A DNA stretch of 35,179 nt. Source: DTU018 sp029550685. GTDB taxonomy: Bacteria > Bacillota > Syntrophomonadia > Syntrophomonadales > Syntrophomonadaceae. The stretch is from assembly GCA_035412805.1 (NCBI GenBank), contig DAONVO010000015.1, positions 1 through 35,179 on the forward strand, given 5' to 3'. A program made the translations under genes and the position numbers. The notes below the pieces were generated by a model, which was given only the letters and a program-made list of their open reading frames with translations, made no database searches and was not told the origin of the DNA. How positions within the stretch are numbered: position 1 is the stretch's first letter; each line of letters opens with the position of its first letter. Below, in pieces: positions 14,902 through 22,347 of the stretch.

Positions 14902-15967
14902 CCACGTATTCCAGGATTACTTGCTCCTGCATACGTTTTAGCCCGTTTTTTATGGAACGAGCCCGAACCTCGCCGATGCCTTCCACTTCGTCCAATTCTT
15001 CAATAGTGGCTCGCATGATATGGCTGAGCAGACCGAAACGTTCTACCAGATTTTCGATGATGGAAACCGGAATACGGGGAAGCTTCTGCAGCATCCGGTA
15101 TCCACGGGGTGACACCTGCTGATCCAGATGACTGGTGGTGCTGCCCAACCCCAAGATCTTGGCAATATAAACTGTATCCGATATATCCTCTTCAAACCCC
15201 CGCAGCAAACTATTCATTACTTCCTGGGGAGATCGTTCCGAAGAATTTAAATAGTCCTGTATGATATAAAGAGCTTCATCATGTACATTGGCCACCAGTT
15301 CCTCCAGCTGCATTTTAACCAGACGACCTTCGGTTCCCAATTCAATAATATAGTTTTCAATCTCCTGGGCAATATGCAAGACTTTGATGCTGCGGCGCAG
15401 CACCTCGCATACTTCTGAAACGGTTACCATATCTTCAAATTCCAACCCGCTCAGTCTTTGCAGTTCTCGCGTCAGAACATTCCGGTACTTCTCCAGGGTC
15501 TGCAAAGCCTGATTGGCTTTAACCAGAATAGTAGAAAGTTCCCGCAGGCGAAAGGTGATATTGCCATGATAGAGGGTAACCACCTGGCGGCGTTGGGATA
15601 TGGCCACTACCAGAACTCCCACCTGGCGAGCTACTCTTTCGGCGGTACGATGCCGAATGCCGGTCTCATTGGAGTGAATGGTGGCATCAGGGTCCAACTG
15701 GGCATTGGCAATCAGTATGCGCGAAGCATCACTGTTCATGATGATAGCGCCGTCCATTTTGGCCAGCTCATACAGCCGGGCTGGGGTATATTCACAATCA
15801 ATTCTAAAGCCTCCGCTGACCAGGTTCATAAGCTCGGGAGAGTCCCCCACGACGATTAATCCTCCGGTGTTAGCATGCAGCACATTTTCAATGCCCACGC
15901 GGAATAGCGTACCCGGAGCTAACAGCTGCAGGTATTTACGGAAATTACTTTGATAAATGTCTTCCAC
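14897..15967 (-). CDS. disA: DNA integrity scanning protein / diadenylate cyclase DisA
   Basis: 356 aa. The N-terminal DAC domain condenses two ATP to c-di-AMP; the DGA motif is at 72-74 (AKMDGAIIMNSD) and the RHRTAER motif at 105-111. A central helical linker follows, and the C-terminus carries helix-hairpin-helix DNA binding (LDEVEGIGEVRARSIKNGL). In Bacillus it forms octamers that patrol DNA and stop c-di-AMP synthesis at branched structures, delaying sporulation. It starts 4 bp after radA ends, so both are cotranscribed. Normally yacL follows directly; here the plus-strand cassette intervenes. Confidence 0.96.
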   Translation of the reverse strand: MEDIYQSNFRKYLQLLAPGTLFRVGIENVLHANTGGLIVVGDSPELMNLVSGGFRIDCEYTPARLYELAKMDGAIIMNSDASRILIANAQLDPDATIHSNETGIRHRTAERVARQVGVLVVAISQRRQVVTLYHGNITFRLRELSTILVKANQALQTLEKYRNVLTRELQRLSGLEFEDMVTVSEVCEVLRRSIKVLHIAQEIENYIIELGTEGRLVKMQLEELVANVHDEALYIIQDYLNSSERSPQEVMNSLLRGFEEDISDTVYIAKILGLGSTTSHLDQQVSPRGYRMLQKLPRIPVSIIENLVERFGLLSHIMRATIEELDEVEGIGEVRARSIKNGLKRMQEQVILEYVV

Positions 15968-15971
15968 TACA

Positions 15972-17327
15972 TCACCCCTCCGTAATAAGCTCCACTAAAC
16001 TATCGATGGTTTTTATCTCGACAAGCTCCAGGCGCAAACCTGGAGAAACCTTCCGAACTGAGCTTTCCGGTAGTATTACCTTTCTAAACCCCATTCTATC
16101 AATTTCCTTAAGGCGCTGCTCAAGAAACGGCACCGGGCGTATCTGACCGGACAGGCTTAATTCTCCTATAAAGACCGTATCGGTAGCTATGGGAGTCTCA
16201 CGGTAGCTGGATACTATGGCAGCTGCTATAGCTAAATCAACAGAAGGATCTTTCAGAAAAAGTCCTCCGGTAACCTTTAGGTAAACATCATGGGCGGCCA
16301 GGGGATAACCGCGCTGTTTCTCTAAAATGGCTATTATTAAGGCTAAACGGTTTTGATCTATACCGGATGCCATTCTCCTGGCATAACCCGGTCCAGCACT
16401 GGCCACCAGCGCTTGTACTTCAATCAGCAAGGGGCGGCTGCCTTCAAAGCTGGAAGACACTGCCGAACCGCTGCAGATATTCTGCCCGGGACTGAGAAAA
16501 ACATAGGAGGGGTCAGTTACTTCTACCAGCCCCTGACCGCTCATTTCCATAAGTCCTACTTCATCGGTAGAGCCATAACGGTTCTTCACCCCACGCAACA
16601 GGCGTAAAGTTACATTTTTATCTCCTTCAAAGTAGATGACTACGTCTACCATATGCTCTAGAACCCGGGGACCGGCTAGAGCCCCTTCCTTGGTTACATG
16701 TCCCACCAGGAAAAAGGTAGTTTCAGTCCTTTTGGCATATTCCAAAATCTGCGCGGTACATTGGCGCAGCTGAGCAACGCTTCCGGGGACTGAACTTATG
16801 CTTGAAGTATAAACTGTTTGTATAGAATCAACTATCACCACTGCGGGAGCCAATTCCTGCAGACTGGCTTCCAGCTGATCTATATTCTGTTCATTTAACA
16901 GGTAAACTCCTTCTTCTTCAATGCCCAGGCGCAGAGATCGCAGCCGCAGCTGTTTCATGGATTCCTCCCCGGACAGGTAGACAACCTTTTGCCCGCACCG
17001 GGCTAAATTGCTGGCCACCTGTAACAGCAGGGTGGATTTGCCTATACCGGGATCTCCCCCCAATAAAATGAGGGACCCGGGGACGATTCCGCCCCCCAAC
17101 ACCCGGTCCAATTCACTGTTGCCACTGGACATCCTCTGCAGCTGATCCTGAGCAATGGACCGCAAAGGTACCGGGCGTGCGACCTGATGCAGGGATGGGC
17201 TATTGGACAGGTTGATTACTTCCTCGATGAGACTATTCCAGGTCAAACAGCCAGGACAGCGTCCCAGCCATTTGGACGACTCATAACCACATTCACTGCA
17301 AACAAAGTGAGTTCCGGTTTTTTTCAT
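15972..17327 (-). CDS. radA: DNA repair protein RadA
   Basis: 451-aa RecA-like ATPase that assists branch migration in recombination. The N-terminal zinc finger has C10-x-x-C13 and C24-x-x-C27. Walker A is GGDPGIGKST (about 90-99), the RadA signature KNRYGSTDEVG lies near 250, and a Lon-protease-like C-terminal domain (about 300-451) completes it. All motifs are intact and length is normal. It lies downstream of clpC behind a terminator and a possible promoter, followed immediately by disA. Confidence 0.96.
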   Translation of the reverse strand: MKKTGTHFVCSECGYESSKWLGRCPGCLTWNSLIEEVINLSNSPSLHQVARPVPLRSIAQDQLQRMSSGNSELDRVLGGGIVPGSLILLGGDPGIGKSTLLLQVASNLARCGQKVVYLSGEESMKQLRLRSLRLGIEEEGVYLLNEQNIDQLEASLQELAPAVVIVDSIQTVYTSSISSVPGSVAQLRQCTAQILEYAKRTETTFFLVGHVTKEGALAGPRVLEHMVDVVIYFEGDKNVTLRLLRGVKNRYGSTDEVGLMEMSGQGLVEVTDPSYVFLSPGQNICSGSAVSSSFEGSRPLLIEVQALVASAGPGYARRMASGIDQNRLALIIAILEKQRGYPLAAHDVYLKVTGGLFLKDPSVDLAIAAAIVSSYRETPIATDTVFIGELSLSGQIRPVPFLEQRLKEIDRMGFRKVILPESSVRKVSPGLRLELVEIKTIDSLVELITEG

Positions 17328-17344
17328 TAAATCACCTATGACAT

Positions 17345-17375
17345 ATTATACCGTACTAAACTAGATATCTGTCTA
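17345..17375 (-). promoter_or_regulatory. Possible promoter of radA-disA
   Basis: Minus-strand TATAAT (17345-17350) is preceded by TAGACA (17370-17375) at 19 bases, longer than ideal. It lies after the clpC terminator and before the radA start, where a promoter is needed. Confidence 0.45.
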
Positions 17376-17404
17376 AAAAATCCAGATTTATGTCTAATTA
17401 CCCA

Positions 17405-17440
17405 TAAAAAAACAGGGAATTTGACCCAAACTCCCTGTTT
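17405..17440 (-). terminator. Rho-independent terminator of the ctsR-clpC operon
   Basis: Minus-strand AACAGGGA and TCCCTGTT form a stem around a loop of about 13 bases, followed by a run of Ts. It lies a few bases after the clpC stop codon. Confidence 0.88.
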
Positions 17441-17447
17441 TCTCATT

Positions 17448-19940
17448 TTAGACTTTAGCCAGGTTTTTTACTACAATCTCATCATCCTGTACATCAACCA
17501 GAATGGTATCTCCTGGTACTACAGTCCTTTTCAGTATTTCTTCGGAGACGGTATCTTCTACCAGTTTCTGAATGGCGCGCTTGAGCGGCCGGGCACCGAA
17601 AGCGGGATCATAGCCCTTTTTAAGAATTAATTCCTTAGCTGCATCACTTACCTCCAGAATGAAACCGTTCTCTGTAATCCGGGCTTTTAACTCCTTCAAG
17701 AGCAGGTCGACAATTTGCTTCAGTTCATCTTCAGTCAGGCTTTGGAACACGATAGTTTCATCAATACGGTTCAGGAATTCTGGCCGGAAAGTATGCTTCA
17801 TCTGCTCCATCATAGCTTCCTTCATCTTCTCATAACCGGTTTCCCGGTCCTCACCACTGGTAAATCCGACTTTTTTAGCATTACGAGCTGATTCAGCTCC
17901 CACATTGGAAGTCATAATCACCACAGTGTTGCGGAAATCCACAGTACGTCCCTGACCGTCGGTTAAACGTCCATCTTCTAATACCTGCAGCAGGATATTA
18001 AATACATCCGGATGGGCTTTTTCAATCTCATCCAACAGTATGACCGAGTAGGGTTTTCTGCGGATTTTTTCCGTCAGCTGCCCCCCCTCGTCGTAGCCTA
18101 CATAACCGGGAGGTGACCCTATCATCCTGGCCACAGCATGTTTCTCCATATATTCGGACATATCCAGGCGAATCATGGCATCTTCGCTGCCGAACATAGC
18201 TTCGGCCAAAGCTCGGGCCAGTTCGGTTTTACCCACACCAGTGGGTCCCAGGAAGATGAAACTGCCTATGGGCCGCTTAGGATTTTTCAAACCGGCTCGA
18301 GCCCTCCGTACTGCCCGGGCTACTGCTTTAACTGCTTCTGATTGCCCGATTACCCTCTGGTGCAGGATTTCCTCCAGGTGTACCAGCCGTTCACTTTCCT
18401 CCTCAGCCAGTTTGCTCACCGGAATTCCGGTCCAGCTGGACACAATAGCAGCGATCTCCTCTTCTCCCACGGTGCCCATTTCCATACTGCGCTTATTGAC
18501 CCATTCCTTGCGCTCATTTTCGATCTGTTCCTTAAGTTTCTGTTCCTCATCCCGCAGCTGGGCGGCCTTTTCGTATTCCTGGGCATTAATGGCTTCTTCC
18601 TTTTCCTTGATTATTTCCTTGAGGCGGTTTTCCCGTTCTTTAATATCATCAGGTACCACATAATTAGCCAGCCGCACCCGGGAAGATGCTTCATCTATCA
18701 AATCGATAGCCTTGTCCGGCAGGTAGCGATCAGTGATGTAACGAGATGACAGGTGCACCGCAGCAGCAATGGCCTCGTCACTTATTTTTACAGCATGATG
18801 GGCTTCATAGCGATCGCGCAGCCCTTTCAAAATATCTATGCTTTCTTCCGGGGTAGGCTCATCTACCATAATAGGTTGAAAACGTCTTTCCAAAGCTGCA
18901 TCTTTTTCAATGTGCTTGCGATACTCATCCAGGGTAGTAGCGCCTACACACTGAAATTCGCCCCTCGCCAGGGAAGGCTTGAGGATATTAGCAGCATCAA
19001 TAGCGCCTTCCGCCGCACCAGCGCCTACTATGGTATGAAGCTCATCAATAAAGATTATTACATCACCGGCGGCTTTTATTTCTGCCACTATTTTGGTAAG
19101 CCGGTCCTCAAATTCACCCCGGTATTTAGTCCCGGCAATCATGGAGGAAAGATCCAGAGCCACAACCCGTTTGTTACCAAGGATTTCCGGGACCTGGTTC
19201 TCAACAATCCGTTGGGCCAACCCTTCTACAATAGCGGTTTTACCCACCCCCGGATCACCAATCAGGACCGGATTGTTTTTAGTACGCCGGGATAGAACCT
19301 GTATGACCCTTTCGATCTCTTTATTGCGTCCAATTACCGGATCCAGGCGCCCTTCCAGGGCATCCTGGGTAAGATCACGGCTGAAAGAATCCAAAGTAGG
19401 AGTTTTGCTCTTGGGTTTACGTTTATTTCCCGGTGAGGGAGCATATGCATTAGCTGCCGGCTCCTGATATGGTATTCCATGGGGATTAGGCTGTATATCT
19501 CCACCCAAAAGAGTCATTACCTGCTGGCGCAGCTGATCCAATCTTACTCCCATACTGGTCAATACTTGACCGGCCACACCTTCCTCTTCTCTCAATAAAG
19601 CCAGTAATAGATGCTCGGTACCTACATAATTAACTCCTTGCAGGCGAGCTTCATCAAAAGCCAGGTTAAACACCTTCTTGGCCCTGGGAGTAACCGGCAG
19701 ATCACCATCCGCTGGTTCGGCCTCACTGTTTCCCTGACCGATTACCCTGGTTACCTCACTGCGCACTTTATCCAAGTCCACTCCCATACTGAGCAAAGCA
19801 CGGGCGCCAACTCCTTCTCCTTCTTTCAACAGACCTAACAGTATATGTTCCGTGCCAATGGCCGGATGATTTAACTGGCGAGCTTCTTCCTGGGCATAAA
19901 TAACCGCATTACGGGCTCGCTGAGTGAAACGTCTAAACAT
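17448..19940 (-). CDS. clpC: ATP-dependent Clp protease ATP-binding subunit ClpC
   Basis: 830-aa Hsp100 unfoldase that feeds substrates to ClpP. It has two N-terminal Clp_N repeats (about 1-145), AAA-1 with GDPGVGKTA (about 228), a middle domain with a UVR motif (EYEKAAQLRDEEQKLKEQ), AAA-2 with GPTGVGKTE, and the C-terminal D2-small domain (GARPLKRAIQKLVED). The UVR-containing middle domain and the mcsB neighbour identify ClpC rather than ClpB or ClpA. McsB-marked (phospho-arginine) proteins are the expected substrates in Firmicutes. It starts 23 bp after mcsB with GGAGGG upstream. CtsR should repress it through the operator at 22026. Confidence 0.97.
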   Translation of the reverse strand: MFRRFTQRARNAVIYAQEEARQLNHPAIGTEHILLGLLKEGEGVGARALLSMGVDLDKVRSEVTRVIGQGNSEAEPADGDLPVTPRAKKVFNLAFDEARLQGVNYVGTEHLLLALLREEEGVAGQVLTSMGVRLDQLRQQVMTLLGGDIQPNPHGIPYQEPAANAYAPSPGNKRKPKSKTPTLDSFSRDLTQDALEGRLDPVIGRNKEIERVIQVLSRRTKNNPVLIGDPGVGKTAIVEGLAQRIVENQVPEILGNKRVVALDLSSMIAGTKYRGEFEDRLTKIVAEIKAAGDVIIFIDELHTIVGAGAAEGAIDAANILKPSLARGEFQCVGATTLDEYRKHIEKDAALERRFQPIMVDEPTPEESIDILKGLRDRYEAHHAVKISDEAIAAAVHLSSRYITDRYLPDKAIDLIDEASSRVRLANYVVPDDIKERENRLKEIIKEKEEAINAQEYEKAAQLRDEEQKLKEQIENERKEWVNKRSMEMGTVGEEEIAAIVSSWTGIPVSKLAEEESERLVHLEEILHQRVIGQSEAVKAVARAVRRARAGLKNPKRPIGSFIFLGPTGVGKTELARALAEAMFGSEDAMIRLDMSEYMEKHAVARMIGSPPGYVGYDEGGQLTEKIRRKPYSVILLDEIEKAHPDVFNILLQVLEDGRLTDGQGRTVDFRNTVVIMTSNVGAESARNAKKVGFTSGEDRETGYEKMKEAMMEQMKHTFRPEFLNRIDETIVFQSLTEDELKQIVDLLLKELKARITENGFILEVSDAAKELILKKGYDPAFGARPLKRAIQKLVEDTVSEEILKRTVVPGDTILVDVQDDEIVVKNLAKV

Positions 19941-19963
19941 TGCAAATCCCTCCTAATTATTAG

Positions 19964-21052
19964 TTAGTTGCCGGCAGCTTGTGGACTATCCGGCTTGGTT
20001 TTATGACTGGTCAGCTTTTCTTTAATGACTTCGGCCCGGTGAATATCCCGGCTGCCGGCGTCCATTTCCCGGCCAGCTCTTTTCTGCAAATGAGCCGGAC
20101 GAATAGCAACTACCAGTTCATTTAAGGCATAAGGCTGGATTCCGTCAATTATACCCATGTTGACCCCCAACCTTACCTCGGATAAGTGACCCAGAGCTTC
20201 ACTGGATGTGATCACCCGGGCATTGGTCAAAATCCCATAAGCCCGGCAGACTCTATCTTCCAGTTGTATGTTCATCTGGTTCTTCAAATTCTCTCTAAGG
20301 GTACGTTCCTGCTGAATTATCTGCCGGGTAACAGCAGTTAGATTAGCAATAATGTCTTCCTCGGTCTGCCCCAGAGTTATCTGGTTAGACACCTGAAAGA
20401 AGTTGCCCATGGCCTCACTGCCTTCTCCATAAATACCACGAACCGTGAGACCTAATTGACCAATATAGTGAACAACAGCATTAAGCTGCCCGGTTATAAC
20501 AATGGCGGGCAAGTGCAGCATAACTGAGGCTCGCATTCCCGTCCCTACATTAGTGGGACAAGCGGTTAAATAACCTCGCTGTTCATCAAATGCAAAACTC
20601 AGGTTGCTTTCCAATTCATCATCTACCAGCTGAGCCTTTTTATAGCATTCCTCTATCTGAAGTCCTGGTAACAGGCATTGAATGCGTAAGTGATCTTCTT
20701 CATTTATCATGATAGCCAGCAGGCCATCTTTATCCACCAGCAGCCCCTGATAGGATTTGTTGGCCTCAGCATGGTCGGGGCTGATCAAATGTTTTTCCAT
20801 TAAAATCTGCCGGTCCAAGGCAGTCAGGTTGCTGAAGCTGAGCAGCTCCAATTCGTTTTTTAACGAACTCTTCTGCCAGGCCTGCTGCACCTGCTGCCAG
20901 CACGTCTGACCGGTTTTTTCATCTAACAGGTGGGGAAAAGGTACCGTCTGCAGATTGCGAGCTAACCGTACCCGGCTGCTGATGACGATGTCTGATTCTG
21001 GTCCCTCCTCCATCCAGCGAACATAGGTACTGTTCAGTAAATCACTGCTCAT
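19964..21052 (-). CDS. mcsB: Protein arginine kinase McsB
   Basis: 362-aa kinase of the phosphagen-kinase fold that phosphorylates arginines of CtsR and misfolded proteins, marking them for ClpCP. Visible are SSRVRLARNL (25-34), the acidic INEEDHLRIQ (116-125) and the catalytic-type cysteine C165 in ACPTNVGTGMRASVML. Compared with creatine kinases the N-terminal domain is absent, as expected for McsB. It is 12 bp after mcsA and is part of the ctsR-mcsA-mcsB-clpC operon. Confidence 0.96.
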   Translation of the reverse strand: MSSDLLNSTYVRWMEEGPESDIVISSRVRLARNLQTVPFPHLLDEKTGQTCWQQVQQAWQKSSLKNELELLSFSNLTALDRQILMEKHLISPDHAEANKSYQGLLVDKDGLLAIMINEEDHLRIQCLLPGLQIEECYKKAQLVDDELESNLSFAFDEQRGYLTACPTNVGTGMRASVMLHLPAIVITGQLNAVVHYIGQLGLTVRGIYGEGSEAMGNFFQVSNQITLGQTEEDIIANLTAVTRQIIQQERTLRENLKNQMNIQLEDRVCRAYGILTNARVITSSEALGHLSEVRLGVNMGIIDGIQPYALNELVVAIRPAHLQKRAGREMDAGSRDIHRAEVIKEKLTSHKTKPDSPQAAGN

Positions 21053-21064
21053 TATGTCTCCCCC

Positions 21065-21571
21065 CTAATCCAGCTGTTTTTCCAGTTCTTTAATAGAGTC
21101 TCTGATTTCAGCTGCTTGTTCATATCGTTCCGCGGCTACAGCTTCCTGTAGTTGCACTTTTAGCCTCTCGATTTTCTTTTTCAGCAGCACTTTTTCACCG
21201 CCCCGGGAAGGTACTTTACCCACATGCTGGCTGTTACCGTGAATGCGGCGTAAAGTTGGTTCCAGAGCCTGATCGAATTCCCGGTAGCACTCGGCACATC
21301 CCAGTTTACCGGTATGAGTAATATCATTAAAGGTAACACCACAATGAGAGCAGGTCAGATTACTGGGACTGGCTGCCGTCTGCTGCAGAATACCAAAGTT
21401 ATGACCTAAAAAGCTGCCCAAAAGGTTAGGAATAGAAAACTGGCCATTAAACATCAAGGCACCTTTTTGGGCGGCACATGTTTCACATAGATGTGTCTCC
21501 GTTTTGTTACCGTTAAAAAACTGGGTTAAGTGAACAGTAGCTGGTTTTTGTTTGCATTCATCACAGAACAT
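21065..21571 (-). CDS. mcsA: McsA, zinc-finger activator of McsB
   Basis: 168 aa. Four CxxC pairs (3-6, 29-32, 74-77 and 92-95) form two zinc-binding sites, and a C-terminal UVR coiled motif (about 130-165, AAERYEQAAEIRDSIKEL) follows. Family knowledge: McsA binds and activates McsB and helps adapt CtsR to ClpC. The length and order are typical. It starts 14 bp after ctsR. Confidence 0.95.
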   Translation of the reverse strand: MFCDECKQKPATVHLTQFFNGNKTETHLCETCAAQKGALMFNGQFSIPNLLGSFLGHNFGILQQTAASPSNLTCSHCGVTFNDITHTGKLGCAECYREFDQALEPTLRRIHGNSQHVGKVPSRGGEKVLLKKKIERLKVQLQEAVAAERYEQAAEIRDSIKELEKQLD

Positions 21572-21585
21572 TTTATGGACCCCCT

Positions 21586-22014
21586 TTATGACTCCATCTT
21601 TACATATTCATGCAAGGCCTTTTTAATGCCCTCAAAAATTTCTTCCCGGGTTTCGGCTGGGAAGTGATTAAAAGCATTTACCAGCAAATGAGACAGCAGC
21701 CTGCTTTCTCTCTGGGTTAGCAGATCCATATTGGCCAAGTAGTTGCAATAATTAAATAAATCGCTGAGATTGGCAGCTTCCTCGGGCAAGCTAAAACGGG
21801 TAATTCTTACATAACCCTTGCCGCCCCTGCGACTTTCAGTAAAATAGCCTTCCCGTTCGGTAAAACGAGTACTAATCACATAACTTACCTGAGAAGGAAC
21901 ACAGCTAAAAGTTTCTGCTAGCTCAGAGCGCTGTATTTCAATGCGTTTATCATCACTGCGTTCAATTAATACCTTTAAGTATTGTTCTATCTTATCGGCA
22001 AGACTTTTTTTCAT
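21586..22014 (-). CDS. ctsR: Transcriptional repressor CtsR
   Basis: 142-aa winged-helix repressor of class III heat-shock genes. The N-terminal DNA-binding part includes RSELAETFSCVPSQVSYVIS and the wing glycines SRRGGKGYVRI, where B. subtilis CtsR senses heat. The C-terminal dimer domain ends with EGIKKALHEY. I start at the ATG (22014), which follows AAAGGGTGGGAGCG; a GTG nine bases earlier is in frame but poorly spaced. The gene represses its own operon through the operator just upstream. Confidence 0.95.
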   Translation of the reverse strand: MKKSLADKIEQYLKVLIERSDDKRIEIQRSELAETFSCVPSQVSYVISTRFTEREGYFTESRRGGKGYVRITRFSLPEEAANLSDLFNYCNYLANMDLLTQRESRLLSHLLVNAFNHFPAETREEIFEGIKKALHEYVKMES

Positions 22015-22025
22015 CGCTCCCACCC

Positions 22026-22042
22026 TTTGACTATGTTTGACC
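22026..22042 (-). promoter_or_regulatory. CtsR operator
   Basis: Minus-strand GGTCAAA-CAT-AGTCAAA exactly fits the CtsR heptad repeat (A/G)GTCAAA-NAN-(A/G)GTCAAA. It lies between the predicted promoter and the ctsR start and partly overlaps the ribosome-site region, so bound CtsR would block transcription close to the start site. Confidence 0.92.
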
Positions 22043-22050
22043 TTGACTAT

Positions 22051-22079
22051 ATTTTACTATTAGCTGTGCTAGCAGTAAA
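22051..22079 (-). promoter_or_regulatory. Promoter of ctsR-mcsA-mcsB-clpC
   Basis: Minus-strand TTTACT (22074-22079), 17 bases, TAAAAT (22051-22056). Each box deviates slightly from consensus. The CtsR operator begins 8 bases downstream, consistent with a repressible promoter. Confidence 0.6.
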
Positions 22080-22192
22080 ATCTGCTTTTTCCCGGTAATT
22101 GTAAATTTCATTCGTCAATTTGACTATTCTTAACTATTTCTCTTTATTTCTATTGTCTCCATCTTTTCTACCCTTCAATCCCAGCAATGGTT

Positions 22193-22220
22193 AAAAAAAT
22201 AAAGGCTTCGTCAGCCTTTA
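22193..22220 (-). terminator. Terminator after the FtsA-like gene
   Basis: Minus-strand TAAAGGCT-GACGA-AGCCTTTA is followed by TTTTTTTAA. It closes the glycosyltransferase/FtsA-like unit. The rest of the gap up to 22347 has no gene; it contains GTCCC-GCA-GGGAC at 22258-22270. Confidence 0.85.
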
Positions 22221-22257
22221 TCTATCATTTCTTATAAAATAGCCCTTAGTATATTAT

Positions 22258-22270
22258 GTCCCGCAGGGAC
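22258..22270. repeat. Short GTCCC-GCA-GGGAC hairpin
   Basis: A perfect 5-bp palindrome with a three-base loop, the same design (pyrimidine-C run, tiny loop, G run) as the hairpins in the tRNA spacer at 95-482. Confidence 0.4.
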
Positions 22271-22347
22271 TTCCGATTTTGGCTAGCGCTCATGATGTTT
22301 AGAAGTCCAGTGGATTTAAGAACTCTTTTTCTCCTCCGGCTTTTGGA

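Noticed and set aside
18138..19467. Several long plus-strand frames opposite clpC
   Set aside because: Mirror frames of a highly conserved gene; none has protein-like features or start signals.
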